Assembly (NCBI GenBank): GCA_041168165.1
Contig: JBEELK010000166.1
Span: forward strand, 1-53,496
Length of the DNA stretch: 53,496 bases
From: SXPK01 sp041168165
Lineage (GTDB): Bacteria; Planctomycetota; UBA1135; UBA2386
Direction of reading: 5' to 3'
In this document: positions 24,415 to 32,447 of the stretch, one piece after another
Numbering within the stretch: position 1 is the first letter of the stretch
Layout of the letters: each line of letters starts with the position of its first letter
Position numbers and translations under genes: made by a program
Notes under the pieces: generated by a model
Database searches by the model: none
The model's input: only the letters and a program-made list of their open reading frames with translations
What the model was told of the DNA's origin: nothing

Positions 24415-26501
24415 GGGCAGAAGCGGAACTCGTGCGAGTTGATGAGGACCCAGAGCAAGTCCGCAGCTGCGTCCTTGCCGCGTTGTTCGAACTCGCGCAA
24501 CCAGAGTTCGAGTTCATCGGCATTCGGCGAACGCGTGAGAACGCCGAGGTATGCGATGCGAATGCGCGATGCTGTGTCGGGAGCGGCGGCGATGCGGCGG
24601 GCGAGCGAGCCCGCGGCGTTGCCGAGCGGGCCGTTCAACAGCGAGAGCGCTTGCGGAACGCTCGCTGCGCGCGACGCGCCATCCATCGTCTCGCGGTCGC
24701 TCTGCCCGAACTGCCGAAGCAAATGGCTGCTCGATGCCGGTTGCTCAAGATCGCTGGCGCGCGCGTAGCCGCCGTCTCGCAATGCTGCCGCAGCTTCCTC
24801 GGGCGAAGGCAACGCGAGTTCTTGTCGCTGCTTCATGAGTTCCGCGACTTGCGCCTTGTCGCCGCTGCGGCGCGCCTGCAGCAATTGCTGCGTCAGTTCG
24901 CGCACCCGTTCTTGGCGTTGTGCGTCTTGTTCGCGGCGGCGCGCGATCATCTGTTGGCGCACTTGCGCCTGGGCCTCGAGGTCGGGGCGACGTTGCAGCG
25001 CATCTGCGATCTTCTCCGCATCGCCGCTGTAGAGGCCTTCTTGTCGCGCGTAGGAGCCGCGCGCTCGGGCGCCCGTCGGCGAGAGGCGCTCGTCGATTCG
25101 CTCGTCCTGCAGCGTGAGCAGCGAATCCCAGACTTGCTCGGCGGACAAACGCTGCTGGAACGGGCCTTGGAAGAAGAACGGCGCGTCACTGTCGGTCGCG
25201 ATGGACTCGCGCGCAAACAAGCGCGTCGAAAGCAACGCGCGTTGGAGTTGCCGCAAGTCGAAGTCGCACTCGACCAACAGTCGCTGCATCAGTTGCTCGA
25301 CTTCGGGCAACACGGACTTGCTGTCGTCCTTAAGGTCGTCGAGCGGTTCGGTCAGCGCGCGGCCGAAGACTCGTTGCCACATCCGGTTGCTGATCGTGCG
25401 CGTGAACCGTTCGTTGTCCTTGCTCGCGAGCCATTCGGCGAACACGCGGCGAGAGTCGACGTCCTTTGCGCGCTGCGTCGCATCGTCGCGGCGGGTTGGC
25501 CGGCGCGGAGTCGATGCTTGCGTCTTGGGCTGGTCGACCTTGGCCTTGGGGCCAAAGATCGACGCAGCCGGGATCGGAGACCGTGGAGCCAGATCGTCGT
25601 AGGCGTAGTCCTGCGGCAGTCGCTCGACGCCAGTGCCCGCGCCGCGCAACCCGATCGACGCGGACTGGATCGCGCGCCGCGTGGCCGCCTTCTGGCGATC
25701 GTCCGCACCTTGCGCGATCTCGCGCAGCGCGCGCTGCGTGTCGGCGGGCAAATCGACTCGATACTGAAGGCCGCCGTAGAAGGCCGCCATCGCGAAGAAC
25801 TCGCGCTGCTTCCACGACTCCGTGGGATGGTTGTGGCACTGCGCGCACTCCAGCCTCGTGCCGGTGAAGATGCGCAGCGTGTTGGCCATCGCGTCGTGCG
25901 GCATGTTCATGTCGCGCAGCAGGTAGCCCGTGGCACCATTGCCCTCCGCGTGCGCGGCGCCCGTCGCGGTGACCATCGCGGTCACGAACTCGTCGTAGGG
26001 CATGCTGGTTCGCACGGCTTCGCGGATCCAGTGCGCAAATGGTTCGCCGCTGAGTTGGCGCAAGCGCGACTTCACGCGCAGCAGGTCAAACCAGAAGTTC
26101 GCGGTGTGGCTCGTGTAGCCCGGCGAATCGAGCAGCGCGTCGACGAGGCGCGCGCGCTTGTCGTTGCTCGGGTCGGCCGCGAATGCCTCCGCTTCGGCGA
26201 CGCTCGGAATGCGGCCCGTGATCGTCAGGTAGCACCGCCGCAGGAACTCCGCGTCGCTGGCGAGTGGAGTCGGCGCGTGGCCGAGTTGCGCGAGAGCCTT
26301 CTCGAGGGTCTGGTCGATCCGTTTGGCGGCGTTTTCGATCCGGGCGCGGTCGACTTCCGTAACCGACTTGCTGGGGCGCTGCTCTGTGCCTGCGATCGCT
26401 GCCGTCGGTTGCGGGGTCTGGGCCGCCGCCACCGCCGAGAACGCGATCGCGAGTGCGACTGCAACGACGGTGAATCGAGCGGGCTTGGACGGTTCGTGCA
26501 T
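24411..26501 (-). CDS. DUF1549/DUF1553 domain-containing protein
   Basis: This 696-residue protein starts with a signal peptide (RFTVVAVALAIAFSAVAAAQT). DUF1549 covers about residues 55-270 and includes EFLRRCYLTITGRIPSVAEAEAF and the heme-like CAQCHNHP motif (ECAQCHNHPTESWKQREFF). DUF1553 occupies the rest, with RRVFAEWLASKDNERFTRTISNRMW and the block ARESIATDSDAPFFFQGPFQQRLSAEQVWDSL. A Gln/Arg-rich coiled segment (QARRSGDKAQVAELMKQRQE) lies near residue 565. It is the first gene of the operon with DUF1501 and the cytochrome/LRR protein. The function is unknown; members are thought to be surface or periplasmic proteins in Planctomycetes. The start lies 220 bases from the divergent glutamine synthetase. 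Confidence 0.9.
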   Translation of the reverse strand: MHEPSKPARFTVVAVALAIAFSAVAAAQTPQPTAAIAGTEQRPSKSVTEVDRARIENAAKRIDQTLEKALAQLGHAPTPLASDAEFLRRCYLTITGRIPSVAEAEAFAADPSNDKRARLVDALLDSPGYTSHTANFWFDLLRVKSRLRQLSGEPFAHWIREAVRTSMPYDEFVTAMVTATGAAHAEGNGATGYLLRDMNMPHDAMANTLRIFTGTRLECAQCHNHPTESWKQREFFAMAAFYGGLQYRVDLPADTQRALREIAQGADDRQKAATRRAIQSASIGLRGAGTGVERLPQDYAYDDLAPRSPIPAASIFGPKAKVDQPKTQASTPRRPTRRDDATQRAKDVDSRRVFAEWLASKDNERFTRTISNRMWQRVFGRALTEPLDDLKDDSKSVLPEVEQLMQRLLVECDFDLRQLQRALLSTRLFARESIATDSDAPFFFQGPFQQRLSAEQVWDSLLTLQDERIDERLSPTGARARGSYARQEGLYSGDAEKIADALQRRPDLEAQAQVRQQMIARRREQDAQRQERVRELTQQLLQARRSGDKAQVAELMKQRQELALPSPEEAAAALRDGGYARASDLEQPASSSHLLRQFGQSDRETMDGASRAASVPQALSLLNGPLGNAAGSLARRIAAAPDTASRIRIAYLGVLTRSPNADELELWLREFEQRGKDAAADLLWVLINSHEFRFCP

Positions 26502-26709
26502 GGAAGTCTTGGCCTCGTTGCCTGACGGGATCGTAGGGCGATGGTAACGAGCGGCTCACGTTGGCCTACACCAGGCGGATCGACAAAGTTTGGGTCCTGG
26601 GCTGAGGCTGCGTTGCCATTGGAACCGTGGATGCCTCCTGCGTAGTGTCCTCGCCCTTGCTGCCCGCGCTGGCGGGCGATGCGAGCCCAATTTCTTTGGA
26701 TGGAATACT

Positions 26710-26713
26710 GAGG
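26710..26713 (+). promoter_or_regulatory. Shine-Dalgarno that decides the glnA start
   Basis: GAGG lies 8 bases before the GTG at 26722. The frame is open upstream to 26590, but only this GTG has good spacing and gives the expected GSIII length. A short perfect hairpin, GCCCGC (26662-26667) with GCGGGC (26672-26677), lies 45 bases upstream of the start. Confidence 0.6.
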
Positions 26714-26721
26714 TCGAAACT

Positions 26722-28899
26722 GTGAACGCTGAGCGAGCTGCCGCGATCCGCACGATTGCCCAGAAGGTGCCGGTTGCCTTCTCCCGCGGGACTGCCCAAG
26801 TCCCCGAACTGTTCGGAGCCAATGTGTTCGGTCCGCAGCAGATGCGGTCCCGCCTGCCAGAAGCCGCCTACAAGGCGCTTCAGCTGTGCATGACCCAGGG
26901 CCAGGAGTTGGGCCCGGGGCTCGCGGACCAAGTCGCCAACGCGATGAAGGAATGGGCGATCGAACGCGGCGCCACGCACTTCACGCACTGGTTCCAGCCG
27001 ATGACCGGCTCGACGGCCGAGAAGCATGACTCCTTCGCCAGCCTCGAAGACGGCCGGTTGATCATGGAGTTCAGCGGCAAGGCGCTGATCAAGGGCGAAC
27101 CGGACGCGAGCTCGTTCCCGAGCGGCGGCCTGCGTGCCACGTTCGAGGCCCGCGGCTACACCGCGTGGGACCCGACCTCGCCAGCCTTCCTGCGCGAGAC
27201 GACCAATGGCTCGACGCTCTGCATCCCGACCGCGTTCTGCTCGTGGACCGGCGAGGCGCTCGACGAGAAGACGCCGCTCCTGCGCAGCCTCGAAGCGATC
27301 CAGCGCGAGGCGATGAAGATGCTGCGTCTGCTCGGCGAGCAGAAGGCGACGCACGTCTATCCGACGCTCGGCTGTGAACAGGAGTACTTCCTGATCGACC
27401 GCGACTTCTATCTGCGTCGTCCGGACTTGATCGCAACGGGCCGCACGCTGTTTGGCGCGAAGCCGCCGAAGGGCCAGGAGTTGGAGGACCACTACTTTGG
27501 TTCGATCCAGCCGCGCGTGCTCGCGTTCATGCAAGAGGTCGAGCACGAACTGTGGAAGCTCGGCGTACCAGTGAAGACGCGCCACAACGAAGTCGCGCCG
27601 TCGCAGTACGAGATTGCGCCGATCTTCGAGCGCACGACCGTCGCCGCAGACCACAACATGCTCTGCATGGAAGTGCTGAAGCAGGTCGCGCAGAAGCATG
27701 GCTTCCAGTGCCTGCTGCACGAGAAGCCGTTCTCGGGCATCAACGGCTCGGGCAAGCACAACAACTGGTCGCTGGCGACCGACACTGGCGAGAACCTGCT
27801 CGATCCGGGCCACACGCCGCAGGAGAACCTGCGTTTCGTGGTGTTCCTCGCGGCGGTGACGCGCGCGGTCGACGTTCACGCGGACCTGCTGCGCTGCACG
27901 ATCGCGCATGCCGGCAATGACCATCGTCTCGGCGCCAACGAAGCGCCGCCTGCGATCATCTCGATCTACCTCGGCGAGCAGTTGACCGACGTCGTCGACA
28001 ACATCGTCTCGGGCACCGCGGCGAAGTCCGAGAAGCGCAAGGACACGATGCGTCTTGGCGTGACGGCGCTGCCGCCGCTGCCGCGCGACGCGACCGACCG
28101 CAACCGCACGTCGCCGTTCGCCTTCACTGGCAACAAGTTCGAGTTCCGCGCAGTGGGCAGCACGCAGGCCTCGGCGAAGCCGAACGCGGTGCTCAACACG
28201 ATCGTGGCCGAGTCGCTCGCGTACATGATCGAGCAGATCGAAGCGCAGAAGGCCCAGAAGGGCCTCGATGCCGCGATCAACGAGGTCGTGATCGACACGC
28301 TGCGCAAGCACCGTCGCGTGCTGTTCAACGGCAACGGCTACTCGTCGGAGTGGCACGCCGAGGCAGCCGCGCGCGGCTTGCCCAACTTCCGCAACGCAGT
28401 CGATGCGATCGGCAACTTCTGCGCGCCGAAGAACGTGGCGATGTTCGAGAAGTTTGGCGTGCTCACGGCGAAGGAAGCCGAGTCGCGCATGAACATCCAG
28501 TTCGAGGCTTACTGCAAGGCGATCTCGATCGAAGGCCAGAGCTGCCTGTCGATCGCGCGCACGATGGTGTTGCCCGCGGCGCAGGCGCACCAAGGCGCGG
28601 TGGCGCAGAGCATCGCGGCTGCGAAGGCATGCGGCGTCGATGTGTCGGGCCAGGTGAAGCGTCTCGCGGCGATGTCCGCGTTGATCGAGCAACTCGTGGC
28701 TCGCATCGACGACCTCAGCGCGCAGTTCGAGCACGCGGAAGCGCACCCGGGCACGCCCGCCGAACACGCGCGCGTCTACCGCGACAAGGTCGCAACCAGC
28801 ATGCAGAAGGTGCGCGAGAGCGCAGACCAGCTCGAGACGATGGTCGACGACTCGCTGTGGCCGCTGCCGAAGTACCGCGAGATGCTGTTCATCCAGTGA
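26722..28899 (+). CDS. glnN: Type III glutamine synthetase
   Basis: GSIII makes glutamine from glutamate, ammonia and ATP. From GTG at 26722 the product is 725 residues, the usual GSIII length and far longer than GSI. Diagnostic blocks are present: VYPTLGCEQEYFLID, RHNEVAPSQYEIAPIFE, CLLHEKPFSGINGSGKHNNW and NEAPPAIISIYLGEQL. The C-terminal GSIII-specific region (IEQLVARIDDLSAQFEHAE...) is helical. The gene is divergent from the DUF1549 operon and is followed by a terminator-like hairpin, so it is probably monocistronic. No glnB, glnK or ntrBC gene is adjacent, and I could not find a convincing sigma-54 promoter upstream. Confidence 0.95.
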   Translation: MNAERAAAIRTIAQKVPVAFSRGTAQVPELFGANVFGPQQMRSRLPEAAYKALQLCMTQGQELGPGLADQVANAMKEWAIERGATHFTHWFQPMTGSTAEKHDSFASLEDGRLIMEFSGKALIKGEPDASSFPSGGLRATFEARGYTAWDPTSPAFLRETTNGSTLCIPTAFCSWTGEALDEKTPLLRSLEAIQREAMKMLRLLGEQKATHVYPTLGCEQEYFLIDRDFYLRRPDLIATGRTLFGAKPPKGQELEDHYFGSIQPRVLAFMQEVEHELWKLGVPVKTRHNEVAPSQYEIAPIFERTTVAADHNMLCMEVLKQVAQKHGFQCLLHEKPFSGINGSGKHNNWSLATDTGENLLDPGHTPQENLRFVVFLAAVTRAVDVHADLLRCTIAHAGNDHRLGANEAPPAIISIYLGEQLTDVVDNIVSGTAAKSEKRKDTMRLGVTALPPLPRDATDRNRTSPFAFTGNKFEFRAVGSTQASAKPNAVLNTIVAESLAYMIEQIEAQKAQKGLDAAINEVVIDTLRKHRRVLFNGNGYSSEWHAEAAARGLPNFRNAVDAIGNFCAPKNVAMFEKFGVLTAKEAESRMNIQFEAYCKAISIEGQSCLSIARTMVLPAAQAHQGAVAQSIAAAKACGVDVSGQVKRLAAMSALIEQLVARIDDLSAQFEHAEAHPGTPAEHARVYRDKVATSMQKVRESADQLETMVDDSLWPLPKYREMLFIQ

Positions 28900-28934
28900 T
28901 GCTGGTCGGCGACGTCGGCTGACGACGTCGTATC

Positions 28935-28962
28935 GCGCGGGCGGCGGTAGCGCTGCCCGCGC
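28935..28962. terminator. Terminator-like hairpin after GSIII
   Basis: GCGCGGGC at 28935-28942 pairs with GCCCGCGC at 28955-28962. The stem continues inward through one G-T and three GC pairs to a GTAG loop, giving 12 pairs. It lies 36 bases after the GSIII stop and about 107 bases from the end of the convergent pst operon. No T tract follows, so it could serve both genes or only protect the mRNA end. Confidence 0.5.
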
Positions 28963-29068
28963 TCGATCTCACAGCGCAAATGGAATCGCTGTGCGAGAGC
29001 ATCCCTGCGCAGCGGCATTGGCCGCGCAACAAGCGAAGAGGGGATCCTGCGACGCGAACGATCGTCGC

Positions 29069-29851
29069 TCAGCCGAAGCGGCCTTCGATGTAGTCCGCCG
29101 TCTCGGTCTTCTGCGGCGTCACGAACATCTCCTCGGTGCGCGAGTGCTCGACGACGCGGCCGAGCAGCATGAACACGCACTCGTCGCTTGAGCGGCGCGC
29201 TTGCGCCATGTTGTGGGTGACGATGAGGATCGAGTAACTGCCGCGCAGGTCCCAGATCAGATCCTCGACGGCGCGGGTCGCCTCGGGGTCGAGCGCGGAG
29301 CAAGGCTCGTCCATCAGCAAGACCTCGGGGCGCGTCGGCAGCAAGCGGGCGATGCAGAGCTTCTGCTGCTCTTCGAGTGACAGCGTGGTCGCCTTCCTGC
29401 CAAGTCGGTCCTTCACACGGTCCCAGAGCAACACTTCGCGCAGGGATTTTTCGACGATGCTGTCGGCCTCAGAGCGGTGCAGTTGCTTGTCGCTGTGAAT
29501 CTTGAGGCCGAACAGGACGTTCTCGCGGATCGTCAGCGGCAGCGGATTGGGTCGCTGGAAGACCATTCCCACCTGGCGACGGACCTGCAGCGGGGATGCA
29601 TCTGAGCCGTAGATGTCCTGGCCGAGCACTTGGATGGTGCCAGTGGTCGTGACGTATCCCAGGCGTTCGTTGATGCGGTTGCACGAGCGCAAGAATGTCG
29701 ACTTGCCACAGCCTGACGGGCCGATCAGCGCCGTGACGATGCCACGACGGATCTGCAGGTTGACATCGCGCAATGCCTGGAAACTGCCGTACCAGAGATT
29801 GAGGTCCCTCGCCTCGATCGCGAGTTGCGGGGGAGCGATCAAGTTAGCCAT
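29069..29851 (-). CDS. pstB: PstB-type phosphate ABC ATPase with degenerate signature
   Basis: This 260-residue ATPase energises phosphate import by PstSCA. Walker A is GPSGCGKST (44-52), the Q loop is FQRPNP with Gln99, Walker B is VLLMDEP with Glu182, the D loop is SALDP and the H loop is VTHN with His213, all canonical. The signature, normally LSGGQQQRL, reads LSLEEQQKL at residues 157-165, so both glycines are replaced. The ATG overlaps the end of the second pstB by 8 bases, and a GGAGG lies 6 bases upstream inside that gene. It is the last gene of the pst operon. Read together with its neighbour, it looks like one half of a heterodimer. Confidence 0.93.
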   Translation of the reverse strand: MANLIAPPQLAIEARDLNLWYGSFQALRDVNLQIRRGIVTALIGPSGCGKSTFLRSCNRINERLGYVTTTGTIQVLGQDIYGSDASPLQVRRQVGMVFQRPNPLPLTIRENVLFGLKIHSDKQLHRSEADSIVEKSLREVLLWDRVKDRLGRKATTLSLEEQQKLCIARLLPTRPEVLLMDEPCSALDPEATRAVEDLIWDLRGSYSILIVTHNMAQARRSSDECVFMLLGRVVEHSRTEEMFVTPQKTETADYIEGRFG

Positions 29852-30623
29852 ACCTGCCCTCCACGTAGTCGCGGGTGCGTTGATCCTGCACCGTTCCTGT
29901 GAACAGCGCTTCCGTGCTCGCGATCTCGACGCAGCGGCCGCCGAGAAAGAACGCGGTTCGATCCGCGAGGCGGCGCGCTTGCTGCACGAGATTCGTCACG
30001 AGGACGATCGTCATCTCACGGCGCAGCTCCTTCAGCACTTCCTCGATGCGCATCGTCGTCACCGGATCGACTGCGATCGAGAACTCGTCGAGCAGCAGGA
30101 TGGCTGGGTCTTGCGACAACGCGCGCGCAATCGTGAGGCGCTGCTGTTGCCCGCCGCTGAGAAGGGAGCCGAGATTGCGCAGCCGGTCCTTCACTTCGTC
30201 CCAAAGCGCTGCGCGGCGAAGGCAGCGTTCCACGATTTCGTCGAGTTTGGCTCGCGAACTCACGCCGCGGAGTCGTGGTGCCAAGGCGACGTTGTCGTAG
30301 ACCGACAAAGGCAGGCCTACCGGCAACGGGAACACCACGCCGATCCGACGACGGAGCGCATAGACGTTGCGCACGGTGGATATGTCGCGTCCGGCGAGCT
30401 CCACGGACCCTTCGACCTTCATGTTGGCGATGAAGTCGTTCATCCGGTTGATCGAGCGCAAGAAGCTCGTCTTGCCGGCGTTCGCTGGGCCGATGATGCC
30501 GAAGATCTCGTTGGTCCGGACCTGCAGCGTGACGTCCTCCAGCGCCACGTGGGAACCGTAGCGGATGCTCAGATTCCGCACGTCCAACATGATCTCGTGA
30601 GCGGAGGCGGGCGAGTGGGTCAC
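29844..30623 (-). CDS. pstB: PstB-type ATPase with degenerate Q and H loops
   Basis: From GTG at 30623 the product is 259 residues. Walker A is GPANAGKT (45-52) and Walker B is AILLLDEF with Glu180. The signature is a perfect LSGGQQQRL (155-163). The Q loop reads VFPLPVG, with Pro99 in place of Gln, and the H loop reads LVTNLVQQ, with Asn211 in place of His; I checked both codons (CCG and AAT). The defects complement those of the adjacent pstB. The GTG start is favoured over the ATG at 30590 because GGAGG lies 8 bases before it, it overlaps the pstA stop (GTGA), and the N-terminal length then equals that of its paralogue. Confidence 0.92.
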   Translation of the reverse strand: MTHSPASAHEIMLDVRNLSIRYGSHVALEDVTLQVRTNEIFGIIGPANAGKTSFLRSINRMNDFIANMKVEGSVELAGRDISTVRNVYALRRRIGVVFPLPVGLPLSVYDNVALAPRLRGVSSRAKLDEIVERCLRRAALWDEVKDRLRNLGSLLSGGQQQRLTIARALSQDPAILLLDEFSIAVDPVTTMRIEEVLKELRREMTIVLVTNLVQQARRLADRTAFFLGGRCVEIASTEALFTGTVQDQRTRDYVEGRYG

Positions 30624-31507
30624 CACTTCTTCCTCCCACGAAGTTTCATTCGTAGCGCGATAGAGATGGCGTTCATGGACATCACCACGCCGATGAGCGT
30701 GAGTGCGACGGAGAAGGGGAGCCCCTCCGGAATGCCCGGCAACTGCGTGGAGACGTTGTAGAGGTGCAACGACAGCGCCATCGTCTGGTCCCACACGCTC
30801 TCGGGCGCCACCGGCAGGTAGAGCACTGCGCCGGTGAACATGATGGGTGCCGTCTCTCCCACGGCGCGCGACACGCAGAGGATCACGCCGGTCAGGATGC
30901 CGCTGCCTGAATTGGGCAGCACGACGCGCCAGATCGTCTGCCAGCGGGTCGCTCCCAGGCTCCAGCACGCCTCGCGAAAGGACTGCGGCAGCGCCTGCAA
31001 GGATTCACGGGTGGCGACAATGATGACCGGCAGCGTCATCACGGCCAGGGTGCAACTAGCCGCCAGCACCGAGACGCCGAAGTCGAGGAACAGCACAAAC
31101 GCGCCGACCCCGAACAACGCATGCACGATGGAGGGTACGCCGGCGAGGTTGACGATGGCGATGTTGATCAGGCCAGTAAGCCAATTGTCCTTCGCATACT
31201 CGCTCAGGTAGATGGCAGCGCTGATCCCAAGAGGCAATGCCACGAGCAACGCGACTGCGGTCAACCAGACAGTTCCTACCAAGGCGGGGAAGATGCCGCC
31301 TGCGCTCATCACGTTGCGCGGTTCCTCGAGGAAGAACTCTGCAGAGAGCCCCGGGAATCCTCGGATGATGAGGATGCTCAGGATCCCGAGGGCCGGCAGC
31401 GCCAGCATTGCTGTCGTTAAAGCCAGCAGGGACTGGGCGGCAGATTGCTGCTTCCTGCGCCGTTGCTCGGAAGCGGTCGGCTGGAATTTGGAACCCGAGG
31501 GGCTCAT
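30620..31507 (-). CDS. pstA: Phosphate ABC transporter permease PstA
   Basis: This 295-residue inner-membrane permease pairs with PstC to form the phosphate channel. About six hydrophobic helices are visible, and the ABC permease EAA-type loop reads FREACWSLGATRWQTIWRVVLP. Other PstA blocks are GGIFPALVGTVWLT, LGISAAIYLSEYAKD and SRAVGETAPIMFTGA. The N-terminus has a charged extension (SEQRRRKQQSAAQ) before the first helix. The ATG overlaps the pstC stop by 4 bases and the stop overlaps the start of the next gene. The C-terminal tail MKLRGRKKW doubles as the ribosome-binding site of that gene. Confidence 0.94.
   Translation of the reverse strand: MSPSGSKFQPTASEQRRRKQQSAAQSLLALTTAMLALPALGILSILIIRGFPGLSAEFFLEEPRNVMSAGGIFPALVGTVWLTAVALLVALPLGISAAIYLSEYAKDNWLTGLINIAIVNLAGVPSIVHALFGVGAFVLFLDFGVSVLAASCTLAVMTLPVIIVATRESLQALPQSFREACWSLGATRWQTIWRVVLPNSGSGILTGVILCVSRAVGETAPIMFTGAVLYLPVAPESVWDQTMALSLHLYNVSTQLPGIPEGLPFSVALTLIGVVMSMNAISIALRMKLRGRKKW
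30632..30636 (-). promoter_or_regulatory. Shine-Dalgarno of the second pstB, inside pstA
   Basis: On the minus strand GGAGG occupies 30636 to 30632, 8 bases before the GTG at 30623. It is formed by codons for the basic C-terminal tail of PstA. The same sequence GGAGGAAGAAG lies 8 bases before the pstA ATG, within the 3' end of pstC. Confidence 0.7.
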
Positions 31508-32442
31508 GCCTTCTTCCTCCGGGTTCCTCTGACGATCGCGTTGGCGATCATGTTGATGAAGAACGTGATCGTGAACAGGAGGATGCCGACGACGAACAGC
31601 GCCTGGTAGTGGTCATCACCTTCCGCGGTCTCGCCGAGTTCCGCTGCAATCGTGGCGGTTAGCGACCGAACGGGGTCGAACAGCGACTTCGGGACATTGA
31701 TCGCGTGGCCGCTCGCCATGAGCACCGCGATGGTCTCTCCGAACGCGCGACCGACGCCCAGCAGGACGGCGGCGCTGAGGCCAGGGCGCGCATGGGGCAG
31801 AACAACCCGCAGCACAACCTGCCACTTGGTGGCGCCGAGCGCTTCCGCAGCTTCGCGGTAGGAGTCGGGAACGGCCTTCAGCGCGTCCTCGGCGATCGTC
31901 GTCATGATCGGGGCGGCCATCATTCCCAAGATGATTCCCGCGTTGAGGAGATTGAGTCCCGATGGCACGCCGAAGACGTCGGTGATGAACGGACCCATCA
32001 CGTTGAGGCCGATGACGCCCCAGACGACCGAAGGCACCGCAGCCAACAGTTCAATCAGGATCTTGAGCCACTCTCGTTTCTTGCCGCGGGCGAACTCTCC
32101 AATGTAGATCGCCGAGCCGAGCGACAACGGCACCACGAGAATCATTGCGACCGCCGTCGTCGAGACCGTGCCGGCGATCAGCGCGAGCGCTCCATATTCC
32201 GGCTTTTGGCTGTTCGGTCGCCACGCGATCGACGTGAAGAACTCCGTCCACGAAAGCCTGTTCGCCGCAAACTCGAGCCCCTGGGTCGCAATAAAGACCA
32301 GGATGCCCACGATGAACACGATTGCGGAAACGCCGCCGCCGAAGACCAGAGCCTTCGCGAACAGGTCCGTCCACCAGGATCTGTCGCGACGGTCGAACTC
32401 CATCGCGGTCAGGCGGTGCTGCTTGGCTGCTTCGTCGCTCAT
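31504..32442 (-). CDS. pstC: Phosphate ABC transporter permease PstC
   Basis: This 312-residue inner-membrane permease is the PstA partner. The chosen ATG at 32442 lies 6 bases after the phoU stop; an upstream open frame exists but would run into phoU. Family features are the first helix (GGGVSAIVFIVGILVFIATQG), EYGALALIAGTVSTTAVAM, LSLGSAIYIGEFARGKKREW, AAVPSVVWGVIGL and the EAA loop YREAAEALGATKWQVVLRVVLP, then GRAFGETIAVLMASGHA. The C-terminus RGTRRKKA carries the Shine-Dalgarno of pstA. It is intact and in normal order. Confidence 0.94.
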   Translation of the reverse strand: MSDEAAKQHRLTAMEFDRRDRSWWTDLFAKALVFGGGVSAIVFIVGILVFIATQGLEFAANRLSWTEFFTSIAWRPNSQKPEYGALALIAGTVSTTAVAMILVVPLSLGSAIYIGEFARGKKREWLKILIELLAAVPSVVWGVIGLNVMGPFITDVFGVPSGLNLLNAGIILGMMAAPIMTTIAEDALKAVPDSYREAAEALGATKWQVVLRVVLPHARPGLSAAVLLGVGRAFGETIAVLMASGHAINVPKSLFDPVRSLTATIAAELGETAEGDDHYQALFVVGILLFTITFFINMIANAIVRGTRRKKA

Positions 32443-32447
32443 GGGGA

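Noticed and set aside
24405..26525. Plus-strand open frame of about 700 codons across the DUF1549 gene
   Set aside because: It is the high-GC shadow of the minus-strand gene, which has a signal peptide, CxxCH and family blocks.
26502..26721. Sigma-54 promoter for glutamine synthetase
   Set aside because: Several GG...GC pairs are present but none has the required 10-base spacing with TGGCAC/TTGC context.
26566..28767. Long open frame antisense to the type III glutamine synthetase
   Set aside because: The product is Arg/Ala/His-rich without any recognisable domain and the plus strand encodes clear GSIII motifs.
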